The notes beneath the pieces are model-generated. The model did no database searches and was not told the origin of the DNA. It saw nothing but the letters and a program-made list of their open reading frames with translations. Below, in pieces: positions 26,668 through 35,141 of a DNA stretch of 64,000 bases. The stretch covers positions 3,968,001 through 4,032,000 of the forward strand of contig NZ_CP061913.1 in the NCBI RefSeq assembly GCF_019904175.1, written 5' to 3'. Numbering within the stretch: position 1 is the stretch's first letter; each line of letters starts with the position of its first letter. The position numbers were made by a program, and so were the translations under genes. Source of the stretch: Dactylosporangium vinaceum (GTDB taxonomy: Bacteria > Actinomycetota > Actinomycetes > Mycobacteriales > Micromonosporaceae).

Positions 26668-28130
26668 GGGTGGCGCTGGTGTCGGAGGGCACCTACCCGC
26701 AGGCGCTCGGCGGGGTGAGCGTCTGGTGCGATCAGCTCGTGCACGGCCTGCCCGAGCACCAGTGGGAGGCGGTGGCGCTGACCGTCGACGGCACCGAGCC
26801 GGTGCGCTGGGAACTGCCACCGAACCTCGAGCGGGTATTGACCATTCCACTGTGGAGCACCGAGCGCCGCCGCACCCGGCTGCGCCGCCCGGGCCGGGCC
26901 ACACGCACGATGTTCCACGCCGCGCTCGACGCGTTCCTGGCCGCGCTCGTCACGGCGCCCGAGCCCGACCCGCAGCGGGGGGCCGTGCAGCGCAGCCGGT
27001 TCCTGCTGGCGCTGCGGGGGCTGTACGAGTACGCCGCCGACGGCGGGGACCTGGCCGGCGCGCTGCACGCCGACGCGGCCCTCGCCCGGCTCCAGCGGCG
27101 CTGGCAGGAGGCCGACCGGGGGCGGCTCACGCTCGCCGACGCGGCCCAGGCGACCGGGCTGATCGGCAACATGCTGCGGCCGCTGACCGTCGCACCGCCG
27201 CGCGCCGACGTGGTGCACTGCGCGATGAACGGGCTGTCGACGCTCGTCGCGATGGCGGCGAAGTGGGCCTACGACACCCCGATGATCATGTCGGAGCACG
27301 GGGTCTATCTGCGGGAACGCTACCTGGAGCAGGTCAGCGGCGACCTGCCCCACACGGTCGCCGTGCTGCTGCTGGGCTTCCAGCGGGGGCTGGCCGGCGC
27401 CGCGTACCACCTCGCCGACGCGCTGGCGCCGCACTCGGCGTACAACCGGCGCTGGCAGCTGCGCAACGGCGCCGACCCGGATCGCATGTGGACGATGTAC
27501 AACGGCATCGCACCCGAGCGGTTCCCCAGCGCGCACACCGAGCCGGACGAGCCGACGATCGTCTACGTCGGGCGGATCGACCAGCTCAAGGACCTGCACA
27601 CGCTGATCCGCGCGTTCGCGCTGGTCCGCCGCCAGGTGCCCGACGCCCGGCTGCGCATCTACGGCGCGGCGATCGACCTGCCCTACCGCGACAGCTGCCA
27701 CGCGCTGATCGACACCCTGGGGCTGGCCGGCTCGGCCCGGCTCGAGGGCAGCGCACCCGACGCGGTCGCGGCCTACCACAGCGGCAGCGTCGTCGCGCTC
27801 ACGAGCATCTCCGAGGGGTTCCCGTACTCGGTCATCGAGGCGATGGCGTGCGGCCGGACGATGGTGTGCACGAACGTCGGCGGCGTGGCCGAGGCGGTCG
27901 GCGACACCGGGTTCGTGGTGCCGCCCCGCGACCCGGCCGCCGTCGCCGAGGCGTGCGTGACGCTGCTGCTCGACCCGGACCGGCGCCGGGAGCTCGCGGC
28001 CCGGGCCCGGCAGCGGGTCCTCGACCGGTTCACGCTGGCGCGGTCGCTCGACGCGTACCGCAGCCTGTACCGGCGGATCGCCGCGCCGGCCGGGCTGGGC
28101 GGACGGGTACCGGCCGGGGCGCTGCAATGA
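26664..28130 (+). CDS. PelF-type family 4 glycosyltransferase (DUF3492 N-domain)
   Basis: A 488-residue GT-B enzyme. The N-terminus MRVALVSEGTYPQALGGVSVWCDQLVHGLP is the DUF3492/PelF signature, and PTPs of this type are cytosolic Pel polymerases. The C-domain has TIVYVGRIDQLKDLHTLIRA and the EX7E motif in SISEGFPYSVIEAMACGR, then GGVAEAVGDTGFVVPPRDP. It is likely to use UDP-HexNAc to extend the polymer on the inner membrane face. Length is near PelF (about 500). It is coupled by overlap to the deacetylase before and the membrane protein after. Confidence 0.85.
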   Translation: MRVALVSEGTYPQALGGVSVWCDQLVHGLPEHQWEAVALTVDGTEPVRWELPPNLERVLTIPLWSTERRRTRLRRPGRATRTMFHAALDAFLAALVTAPEPDPQRGAVQRSRFLLALRGLYEYAADGGDLAGALHADAALARLQRRWQEADRGRLTLADAAQATGLIGNMLRPLTVAPPRADVVHCAMNGLSTLVAMAAKWAYDTPMIMSEHGVYLRERYLEQVSGDLPHTVAVLLLGFQRGLAGAAYHLADALAPHSAYNRRWQLRNGADPDRMWTMYNGIAPERFPSAHTEPDEPTIVYVGRIDQLKDLHTLIRAFALVRRQVPDARLRIYGAAIDLPYRDSCHALIDTLGLAGSARLEGSAPDAVAAYHSGSVVALTSISEGFPYSVIEAMACGRTMVCTNVGGVAEAVGDTGFVVPPRDPAAVAEACVTLLLDPDRRRELAARARQRVLDRFTLARSLDAYRSLYRRIAAPAGLGGRVPAGALQ

Positions 28131-29533
28131 TGGCGCTGGCCGCCCGTGGCTGGGCGACGGCGGACACGGTCGCGCTGCCGCTCCTGGTGCCCGGGCCACA
28201 GCCCGGGTCCGGGCCCGGTGACCCCGTCGAGGCGCTCGCGGCCGAGCTGTCCGGGCGGGTGCGGGGGGCGTTCGTGGACGGGCTGCAGGTCGCCGCGCTG
28301 CTGGAGGCCCAGGGCGTCACGGACCGCGACGCCCGTGTCCGCTACGGGCACCCGGACGTGTTCGCGCTCGCGGCCGCGGTCCACCTCCTGCTCGGGGATC
28401 GCCAGGACCCCGCGCCGCCCCGCCCGGCCCCGCGGCGCGGGTGGCGGGAGCTGCTGCACGGCGGCCTCTACCTGCTGCCGAGCGTGCTGTTCCCGGCCGT
28501 GATCACCGCCGCGCACCGCCCACCCGTGACCGCCGTCGTCACCGCCGGCCTGCTCGGCTGGGTGTGGGCGGGCGCCCTGACCTGGCTGGCCCAGCAGCAC
28601 CTGAACGCCGGCGACGAGCCGGCCGCCGGCCGGCTGCTGGCCCGCGGCTCGGTGCTCGGGGTCGCGGTGGCCGGTGCGGCCGGGGCCGCGGTCACCGCGG
28701 CGGGCGGCGACCGGGTGGCCGTGCTGCTCGTACCGGTCGTGACGGCCTACCAGCTCGCCGCGACCGTGCTGCTGTTCTTCCGCGCCGAGGCGTGGCTGGT
28801 GACCCTGATGGCGCCCGCGGCCGTGGCCGGCGGCGGGTTCGTGCTGGCCGGCGACTGGCCGCCGGCCGCCGCGATCGTGCCGGCGGTGCTCGGCACGGCG
28901 GTGAGCTTCGGGGTCGCGCTGCACCGGGCGGCGCCCGGGACCGGCGCGGCCCGGGCCGGGCGGCTGCGCGCGGTGATGCGCGGCCGCTGGAGCACCTTCG
29001 CACTCGTCGTGCTCTCCACCGCACTGCTGGCCGCGCTCGTGCTGCTGCCCCAGGTGCCGCTGCTCACCGACCGCTTCGACGCGCTGCTGGCCACGCTGCC
29101 CCTCGTGGTGTCGATGGGGTTCGTGGAGTGGCGCGCCCGCCGCTTCGGTGAGCGGGCCCGGGAGCTGCTGCACGGCGACCTCGGGCCGGCGCGCTACCGG
29201 CGGCGGCTGTGGCGCTGGCTCGCCCTGGACGTCGGGGCGTGCGCGCTCGTCGCCGGGGCCGGCGCAGCGCTCGTGCTCGCCGCCCTGCACCGGTCGGGCC
29301 GCCTCACCCCGGCCGCGGAGGCGATGGCCACCGCGAGCGTGCTGCTCGCCGGGGCCGTGCTGCTCGCCTTCGTCCTGGCCGCGCACGGCGGCTACGGACG
29401 GCTCTGCGTGGCCATGGCCGCCGCGCTCGCCGCCTACGCCACCACACCGTTCCCCGGCAGCGTCGCGCTGCTGCTCGGGCTGCTCGCCGCGGCCCTCACC
29501 CCGTCGCTGGGCCGCGTGCGGCACCACCGGTGA
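28127..29533 (+). CDS. polytopic membrane protein, candidate PelG-like exporter
   Basis: A 468-residue protein. The first 110 residues are soluble and contain LLEAQGVTDRDARVRYGHPD, a short block I recall from actinobacterial polysaccharide proteins but cannot name. About 11-12 hydrophobic helices follow, interrupted by a cytosolic loop MGFVEWRARRFGERARELLHGD. In Pel systems the gene next to pelF encodes PelG, a MOP-like flippase of similar size and helix count; by position this protein should do that job. Sequence similarity to PelG is not obvious by eye, so the call rests on context and topology. Confidence 0.6.
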   Translation: MMALAARGWATADTVALPLLVPGPQPGSGPGDPVEALAAELSGRVRGAFVDGLQVAALLEAQGVTDRDARVRYGHPDVFALAAAVHLLLGDRQDPAPPRPAPRRGWRELLHGGLYLLPSVLFPAVITAAHRPPVTAVVTAGLLGWVWAGALTWLAQQHLNAGDEPAAGRLLARGSVLGVAVAGAAGAAVTAAGGDRVAVLLVPVVTAYQLAATVLLFFRAEAWLVTLMAPAAVAGGGFVLAGDWPPAAAIVPAVLGTAVSFGVALHRAAPGTGAARAGRLRAVMRGRWSTFALVVLSTALLAALVLLPQVPLLTDRFDALLATLPLVVSMGFVEWRARRFGERARELLHGDLGPARYRRRLWRWLALDVGACALVAGAGAALVLAALHRSGRLTPAAEAMATASVLLAGAVLLAFVLAAHGGYGRLCVAMAAALAAYATTPFPGSVALLLGLLAAALTPSLGRVRHHR

Positions 29534-29570
29534 CCTCCCCTTCGATCCACACGAGAGCAGGCAATCACAT

Positions 29571-30299
29571 ATGCACGCGGTCATCATGGCCGGTGGCAAG
29601 GGCGTCAGGCTGCGCCCCTTCACCACCGCGCTGCCCAAGCCGTTGATGCCGATCGGCGAGCGGCACGCGATCCTCGGCATCGTCCTGGAGCAGCTGGCGG
29701 CGCGGGGCTTCGGCTCCGTCACGCTCTGCATCAACCACCACGGCCCGCTCATCCACGCGTTCGTCGGCGACGGGTCCCGCTGGGGTCTCGAGGTCGGCTA
29801 CGCCGAGGAGACGGTACCGCTGTCCACCGCCGGCCCGCTGTTCCTGGTCAAGGACCTGCTGCCCGAGCACTTCCTGGTCATGAACGGCGACCTGCTCACC
29901 GACCTCGACTACGCCGACCTGCTGGCCCGGCACCGCCGCGGCGGGGCGCCGCTGACGATCGCGACGGCGGCGCAGACGACCCGGATGGAGTTCGGCGTCC
30001 TCGACGTCGTGGAGGGCCGGGTGATCGGGTTCACCGAGAAGCCGGCGTACCGCCACCGCGTCTCGATGGGCATCTACGGCATGGCCCGCAAGACCCTGGA
30101 GCCCTACCCGCCCGGCCTGACCCTCGGCTTCGACCGGCTCATCCAGGACCTGCTGCGCCAGGGCGAGTTCCCCGACAGCTACGACTTCGAGGGGGTCTGG
30201 CTCGACATCGGCCGGCCGGAGGAGTACGACGAGGCCAACCGCCGCTTCGGCGAGCTCGAGACCGCGCTGCTGCCCGTGCGGAGCGGGGCGGCCGCATGA
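29571..30299 (+). CDS. sugar-1-phosphate nucleotidyltransferase
   Basis: A 242-residue NTP_transferase enzyme. The N-terminus AVIMAGGKGVRLRPFT is the nucleotide-binding signature, KPLMPIGERHAI the following loop, and MNGDLLTDLDYADLL carries the metal-binding Asp. GFTEKPAYRHRVSMGIY and DIGRPEEYDEA complete the fold. It makes an NDP-sugar from a sugar-1-phosphate and NTP; base and sugar cannot be told from motifs alone. It starts after a 37-base gap, the only real gap in the first half of the operon, and overlaps the next epimerase by four bases. Confidence 0.87.
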   Translation: MHAVIMAGGKGVRLRPFTTALPKPLMPIGERHAILGIVLEQLAARGFGSVTLCINHHGPLIHAFVGDGSRWGLEVGYAEETVPLSTAGPLFLVKDLLPEHFLVMNGDLLTDLDYADLLARHRRGGAPLTIATAAQTTRMEFGVLDVVEGRVIGFTEKPAYRHRVSMGIYGMARKTLEPYPPGLTLGFDRLIQDLLRQGEFPDSYDFEGVWLDIGRPEEYDEANRRFGELETALLPVRSGAAA

Positions 30300-31204
30300 A
30301 CCGCCTCCGTGTGCTGCTCTTCGGCGGGTCCGGCTTCGTCGGCTCCAGCGTCACCGCCGCACTCGCCGCCGACCCGCGGGTCACGCGCCTCACCTGCCCA
30401 CCCCGCGCCCAGCACGACCTCGTCACCGGCGGCATCGCGGCACTCACCGCGCTCGTGCGCCAGGCCGGCCCCGACGTCGTCGTCAACTGCACCGGCCGGC
30501 TCAGCGGCACGGCGCTGGACCTGCTGGAAGCGAACACGGTGGCGACCACCCGGCTCATCGACGCCGTCGCGGCGGCCGCGCCGGGCGCCCGGCTCGTCCG
30601 GCTCGGGTCGGCGTCGGAGTACGGACCGGTGGCGCACGGCGTCAGCGTCGCCGAGGACCACCCGTGCGCCCCCGTCGGCGAGTACGGCACGACCCACCTC
30701 GCCGGCACCCGCCTGCTGCAGCTGGCCACCGCGGCCGGCCAGGTCGACGGGGTCACGCTGCGGGTGTTCAACCCGATCGGGCCGAACCTCAACAGCGACA
30801 ACCTGCTCGGCCGGGCCGCGGTGCTCATCGGCCACGCCCTCGCCGGTGTCACCGGGCCGGTGCAGCTCGGCCCGCTCGGCGCGTACCGCGACTTCGTCGA
30901 CGTGCGTGACGTGGCCGCGGCGGTCGTCGCGGCCGCCACCTCGCCGGAGCCCGGCGCCGACGTGGTGAACATCGGCAGCGGCCACGCGGTGACCGCCCGC
31001 GAGGCCGTGCGCCGGCTCGCGGAGACGGCCGGCTACGGCGGCCCGATCCTCGAGCGGGGCAGCGGCCCGGCCCGGTCCGCCGGGGTCGACTGGGTCTGCG
31101 CCGACATCACCCGGGCCGAGGCGGTGCTGGGCTGGGTGCCGACGCACACGCTCGCCGAGTCGGTCAAGCAGATCTGGTCGGCGCTGGACGGCGGCCGCCG
31201 GTGA
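30296..31204 (+). CDS. NAD-dependent epimerase/dehydratase (extended SDR), first copy
   Basis: A 302-residue extended SDR acting on NDP-sugars. It has LLFGGSGFVGSSVTAAL (NAD loop), LGSASEYGP with the catalytic Ser region, then GEYGTTHLAGTRLLQLA, where the usual Tyr-x3-Lys reads YGTTH, so the Lys is replaced by His; RVFNPIGPNLNSDNLLG and YRDFVDVRDVAAAVV follow. The Lys change makes an altered mechanism or a non-epimerase role possible. It overlaps both neighbours by four bases and is not a close copy of the second epimerase at 33406. Confidence 0.8.
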   Translation: MNRLRVLLFGGSGFVGSSVTAALAADPRVTRLTCPPRAQHDLVTGGIAALTALVRQAGPDVVVNCTGRLSGTALDLLEANTVATTRLIDAVAAAAPGARLVRLGSASEYGPVAHGVSVAEDHPCAPVGEYGTTHLAGTRLLQLATAAGQVDGVTLRVFNPIGPNLNSDNLLGRAAVLIGHALAGVTGPVQLGPLGAYRDFVDVRDVAAAVVAAATSPEPGADVVNIGSGHAVTAREAVRRLAETAGYGGPILERGSGPARSAGVDWVCADITRAEAVLGWVPTHTLAESVKQIWSALDGGRR

Positions 31205-32079
31205 AGCGCCGGGCGGCCGCCGTCGCGGTGACCGCGGCGCTCGCCGTGCCCGGCTGCTCCGCACCGTCCGGCCCGGCGGGGTCGGCCGAGGGTTGGGTGT
31301 ACCAGCTGCAGGGCTACGACCACGCCGGGCTCACGGCACTCGCGAAGGCCCCGCAGCGCACCGCCGTCATCGACCTGGCCCGTGACGCCGGCTCCGGCTG
31401 GTTCCGGCCCGACGAGATCACCGCGCTGCGGCGGTCGGGCAAGCGTGTCCTGGCGTACTTCGAGATCGGCAGCATCGAGCGGTTCCGGCCCGAGTACCCG
31501 GGCCTGGTCCGCGACGCCGGCGACCTCGTGCTCAACCGCTGGGGCGAGTGGCCCGACGAGTACTTCGTGCGGTACTGGGACGAACGCTGGTGGGACCGGG
31601 TCGTGCGGCCCCGCCTCGACCGGGCCCTCGCCGCCGGGTTCGACGGCGTCTACCTCGACACCCTGCTCGCCTACGAGGAGGTACACGCCGGAGGGGAGCG
31701 CGAGCGGCTCGCGGCCGCGATGGTCGGGCTGCTCGCCCGGGTCGCCCGCTACGCCCGCGATCGACGCCCCGGCTTCTGGGTGGTGCCGCAGAACTCGCCG
31801 GAGCTGCGCCGCTACCCCGGCTACACCGACGCGATCGACGGTATCGGCATCGAAGAACTGTTCTACCGCGCCACCGACCGGCCCTGCACGGAGGAGTACT
31901 GCACCGAGAACCTCGCCGACGTCCGGGCGCTGCGCGGGGCCGGCAAGGTCGTCCTCGCCGTCGACTACGCCCGGACCGCCGCCGCCGTCAAGGCCGCCTG
32001 CACGCACTACCGCACCGAAGGCTTCATCGGCACCGTCACCACGCGAGAACTCGACCGGGTCGCCGCGCCCTGCGGCTGA
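31201..32079 (+). CDS. secreted GH114-family glycosidase (polygalactosaminidase-like)
   Basis: A 292-residue protein with a short N-terminal signal and a possible lipobox (AVPGCSA, Cys about residue 19; Pro at -2 is atypical). The TIM-barrel follows the endo-alpha-1,4-polygalactosaminidase (GH114) pattern: WVYQLQGYD, TAVIDLARDAGSGWF, KRVLAYFEIGSIERFRPEYP, AGFDGVYLDTLLAYEEV (catalytic Asp region) and FWVVPQNSPEL. In PelA a GH domain is fused to the deacetylase; here hydrolase and deacetylase are separate. It probably trims or releases the partly deacetylated polymer. GTG start overlaps the epimerase stop. Confidence 0.8.
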   Translation: MKRRAAAVAVTAALAVPGCSAPSGPAGSAEGWVYQLQGYDHAGLTALAKAPQRTAVIDLARDAGSGWFRPDEITALRRSGKRVLAYFEIGSIERFRPEYPGLVRDAGDLVLNRWGEWPDEYFVRYWDERWWDRVVRPRLDRALAAGFDGVYLDTLLAYEEVHAGGERERLAAAMVGLLARVARYARDRRPGFWVVPQNSPELRRYPGYTDAIDGIGIEELFYRATDRPCTEEYCTENLADVRALRGAGKVVLAVDYARTAAAVKAACTHYRTEGFIGTVTTRELDRVAAPCG

Positions 32080-32104
32080 CCGTCCGACACTGAGAGGAAC
32101 GCAC

Positions 32105-33409
32105 ATGGTCCGCACCATCGGCGTGATCGGGATGGGCTACGTCGGCCTGACCCTCACCGCCGCCCTGGCCCGCAAGGGCTTCACCGTCCACGGCGTGGAC
32201 GTCCAGCCGTCAGTCGTCGACTCCCTCAACCGCGGCCACCCGCACATCTACGAACCCGGCGTCGCCGAGGCGTTCGCCGAGCACGTGGGCCGCTCCATCT
32301 TCGTCGGCACCGCCCTGCCCACGGGCGCGGTCGACGCCGCTGTCATCTGCGTGTCGACCCCCGTCGACGAGCGCACCCGCCACCCCGACCTGACAAACCT
32401 CGCGGCCGCGGCCCGCCACGTCGCCGAAGCCTGCGCGCCGGACACGCTCGCCGTCGTGCGCAGCACCGTGCCGGTCGGCGCGAGTCGCAGCATCGTGCTG
32501 CCGCCGCTGCGCGCCGCCTGGGGCGAGGCCCGGCTCGTCATGGCGCCCGAGCGCACGATCCAGGGCCAGGCGCTGCGGGAGCTCGTGGAGCTGCCACAGG
32601 TCGTCGGCGGCCTCGACGAGGACAGCCTGTACGCCGGGCTCGACCTCTTCGGCGGCCTCGCCGAGCGGCTCGTCCCCGTCTCCGGGCTGGAGACCGCCGA
32701 GCTCGTGAAGCTGTCCAACAACTGCCACACCGATCTCATCTACGCGTACGGCAACGAGATCGCACTCATCGCCGAGCGGCACGGCCTCGACCCGCTCGAG
32801 GTGATCGGCGCGGCCAACGTGGACTACCCGCGCCCCGACCTCGCCCGGCCCGGCTACGTCGGCGGCGGGTGCCTGTCGAAGGACCCGTACATCATGCTGA
32901 GCGAGACCGGCGACCGCGCGCCGTTCCTCATCGAGCCGGCCCGCCGCCTCAACGAGCACCTGCCCGTGCACGTTGCCCGGACCGTCGTGGAGCTGATCCG
33001 GCAGGAGTGCGGCACCACCGAGGGCACGACGCTTGCCGTGCTGGGGTGGGCGTACAAGGGCTGGCCGGCCACCGACGACATGCGCGGCACGCCGATCGCC
33101 GCAATGATGCCGGCCTTCGCCGGCGCCGGCCTCACCGTCCTGGGCCACGACCCGCTTGTCGCCGACGCGGTCATGCGGCAGTACGGCGGGCAGCCCACCA
33201 GTATCGACAAGGCCTTCAGCGAGGCGGACGCGGTGCTGGTGCTCACCGACCATCCGGACTACCGCGCGATCGAGCCGGCGTCGGTGCTCGGCGCCCGGCG
33301 CCCGGCGGTCGTCTTCGACTCGTGGCGCATCCTCGACGAGGCCGCGCTGCGGGCCGCCGGCGTGCGCTACGCCGGCATCGGCTACCTGGCGCAGGGGGTG
33401 GCGGCATGA
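32105..33409 (+). CDS. UDP-sugar 6-dehydrogenase (UDP-glucose/GDP-mannose DH family)
   Basis: A 434-residue NAD-dependent enzyme making a UDP-hexuronate or hexosaminuronate. It has IGVIGMGYVGLTLTAALA, CVSTPVDERTRHPDL and VVRSTVPVG. VELPQVVGGLDEDS and ELVKLSNNCHTDLIYAYGNEIA follow, then the nucleophile Cys in GYVGGGCLSKDPY. The sequence looks nearer to the UDP-N-acetylmannosaminuronate (WecC-like) group than to UDP-glucose DH, a judgement by eye. It implies an acidic residue in the polymer or a uronate branch. GAGAGGAA precedes ATG 32105. It overlaps the following epimerase. Confidence 0.88.
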   Translation: MVRTIGVIGMGYVGLTLTAALARKGFTVHGVDVQPSVVDSLNRGHPHIYEPGVAEAFAEHVGRSIFVGTALPTGAVDAAVICVSTPVDERTRHPDLTNLAAAARHVAEACAPDTLAVVRSTVPVGASRSIVLPPLRAAWGEARLVMAPERTIQGQALRELVELPQVVGGLDEDSLYAGLDLFGGLAERLVPVSGLETAELVKLSNNCHTDLIYAYGNEIALIAERHGLDPLEVIGAANVDYPRPDLARPGYVGGGCLSKDPYIMLSETGDRAPFLIEPARRLNEHLPVHVARTVVELIRQECGTTEGTTLAVLGWAYKGWPATDDMRGTPIAAMMPAFAGAGLTVLGHDPLVADAVMRQYGGQPTSIDKAFSEADAVLVLTDHPDYRAIEPASVLGARRPAVVFDSWRILDEAALRAAGVRYAGIGYLAQGVAA

Positions 33410-34359
33410 GGGCGCTGCTGCTGGGCGGGGCGGGGTTCATCGGCCTGCACCTGGCCCGCCGCCTGCTCGACGACGGCGGCGACGTCACCATCGTCGACGA
33501 CTTCTCCCGCGGCCGCAACGACCCGGACCTCGGCGAGCTCGCCCGCGGGCCGCACCTGGGCGTCCAGCACGGTGACCTCACCGACCCGGCCACCTGGCGG
33601 GTGCTCCCGCACGGCTGGGACCAGATCTACCTGCTGGCCGCAGTCGTCGGCGTGCGCAACGTCGAGGCCGACCCGGCCCGGGCCGTCCGCGTCAACAGCC
33701 TCGCGGTGCTGCACCTGCTCGACTGGATCACCGCCGGCGAACACGTCTTCTTCGCCTCCACCAGTGAGGTGTACGCCGGTGCCGTCGACGCCGGCATCGC
33801 CCCCGTGCCCACGGGGGAGTCGGTGCCGGTGGCGATCGGCGACGTGACAGCGCCCCGGTACGCCTACGCGGTGAGCAAGCTGCTCGGCGAGGCGGCGATC
33901 ATCCACGGGGCCCGGGCGAAACACTTCCGGGCCGTCGTGGGCCGGTTCCACAACGTGTACGGGCCGCGGATGGGCACAGCCCACGCCATCCCCGAGCTGA
34001 CCCTGCGGGCGCTGCGCGGCGAGCGGCCGCTGCGGGTGCCGGGCGCCGAGCAGACCCGCGCGTTCTGCTACGTCGACGACGCCGTCGAGGCGATAGTGCG
34101 CCTCATGGCCACCTCACGGGCCGACGGGCGGATCGTGCACATCGGCGACGACACCGCCGAGACCGGCATCGCCGACCTCGCCAAGCTGGTGCTGCGCCTC
34201 ACCGGCGCCGACACCGAGATCGCGCCGGCCGCGGGGGCGCCCGGCGCGGTCACCCGCCGCTGCCCGGACCTGACGCTGCTGCGGTCGCTGACGGGCTATC
34301 AGCCGGCGGTACCGCTGGAGGAGGGCGTGCGGCGGACCGTGGAGTGGTACCGCCGATGA
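33406..34359 (+). CDS. NAD-dependent epimerase/dehydratase (extended SDR), second copy
   Basis: A 317-residue NDP-sugar epimerase, decarboxylase or dehydratase. It has LLLGGAGFIGLHLARRLL, an acidic loop after VTIVDDFSRG, LAAVVGVRNVEADPARAVRVN, FASTSEVY and canonical Tyr-x3-Lys in YAYAVSKLLGEAA. VGRFHNVYGPRMG and TRAFCYVDDAVEAIVRLM close the fold. The RFHNVYGPRMG block recalls UDP-glucuronate decarboxylases and GalE-like enzymes; following the dehydrogenase, a UDP-uronate substrate is plausible. It overlaps the last gene by four bases. Confidence 0.85.
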   Translation: MRALLLGGAGFIGLHLARRLLDDGGDVTIVDDFSRGRNDPDLGELARGPHLGVQHGDLTDPATWRVLPHGWDQIYLLAAVVGVRNVEADPARAVRVNSLAVLHLLDWITAGEHVFFASTSEVYAGAVDAGIAPVPTGESVPVAIGDVTAPRYAYAVSKLLGEAAIIHGARAKHFRAVVGRFHNVYGPRMGTAHAIPELTLRALRGERPLRVPGAEQTRAFCYVDDAVEAIVRLMATSRADGRIVHIGDDTAETGIADLAKLVLRLTGADTEIAPAAGAPGAVTRRCPDLTLLRSLTGYQPAVPLEEGVRRTVEWYRR

Positions 34360-35036
34360 TCGTGTTCTACTACGGCGCCGGCCGGGTCCCGGAGCTCGCC
34401 GGCTACTCGCGGGCGGTCCTGCAGCCGGAGTTCTACCAGCCGCCGGAGCTGCACCGGCTGCGGGCGGCCGGGACCGAACCGCTGGCGTACCTGTCGCTGT
34501 CGGAGGACCAGGGCCCGCCGGCGCCATGGCAGCGCCCGGAGCGCAACCCGGACTGGGGCGGCGCCTTCGTGCACGTCGGGCACCCGGGCTGGCACGGGCA
34601 CGTGCTGGCGCAGGCCCGCGCCGCCATCGACGCGGGCTTCGCCGGGCTGTTCCTCGACACCCTCAACGTCGAGCTGACGTATCCGGAAGACCTGCCGCCG
34701 CTGCTGGAGCTCATCGCCGCCCTGCGCGCGCTGCCCGGCTCCGGCTACGTGCTGGCCAACCGGGGCTTCGGGCTGCTGCCCGAGCTGGCCGGCCACGTCG
34801 ACGGCATCCTGTTCGAGTCGTTCTCGGCCCGCTGGACGGCCGAGGGCTACGGCCCGTGGCCGCCCGACGTGCTCGAGGGCCACGCGCGGGTCGCCGAGGA
34901 GCTGCCGCGCTACGGCCTCGACCTGTACGCGCTGGACTACGCCGACTCGCCGGGGCTGGCCGACTTCGCCCGCCGGCGGGCCGCGCTGTTCGGGATGGAG
35001 TGCGTCATCAGCGACCGGGCCCTGTCCTTGGTGTGA
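34356..35036 (+). CDS. cytosolic GH114/TM1410-like barrel protein
   Basis: A 226-residue protein without a signal peptide, start ATG 34356 coupled to the epimerase. The pattern (MIVFYYGAGRVPELAGYSRAV, GTEPLAYLSLSEDQG, AAIDAGFAGLFLDTLNVELT, GYVLANRGFGLLPELAG) is that of a minimal GH114/TM1410-like TIM barrel. The Asp of GLFLDT is kept, but the usual FEIG strand reads LSLSEDQG. It may be a cytosolic hydrolase acting on lipid- or nucleotide-linked intermediates, or a sugar-binding relic. A second GH114-like gene in one operon is unusual. It is last gene of the operon, facing a bidirectional terminator. Confidence 0.6.
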   Translation: MIVFYYGAGRVPELAGYSRAVLQPEFYQPPELHRLRAAGTEPLAYLSLSEDQGPPAPWQRPERNPDWGGAFVHVGHPGWHGHVLAQARAAIDAGFAGLFLDTLNVELTYPEDLPPLLELIAALRALPGSGYVLANRGFGLLPELAGHVDGILFESFSARWTAEGYGPWPPDVLEGHARVAEELPRYGLDLYALDYADSPGLADFARRRAALFGMECVISDRALSLV

Positions 35037-35141
35037 CGATCGTCGCGGCGGCGAACGCGTGAGAGCAGCGGCGTGTACGCGACGATCTCACCCCGAGTCC
35101 GCGGACGCCTTCGACGCGTACGTGACCCGGCACGGGGCCCG

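Noticed and set aside
24492-29533. Plus-strand long frames extending far upstream of the PelF-like and membrane-protein genes.
   Set aside because: The upstream parts are out-of-frame readings of the deacetylase and glycosyltransferase; the true genes begin at the ATGA overlaps at 26664 and 28127.
35037-35087. Nine-base inverted repeat CGATCGTCGC/GCGACGATC just after the exopolysaccharide operon.
   Set aside because: The 33-base loop makes a stable terminator unlikely; the 12-base hairpin at 35142 is the better one.
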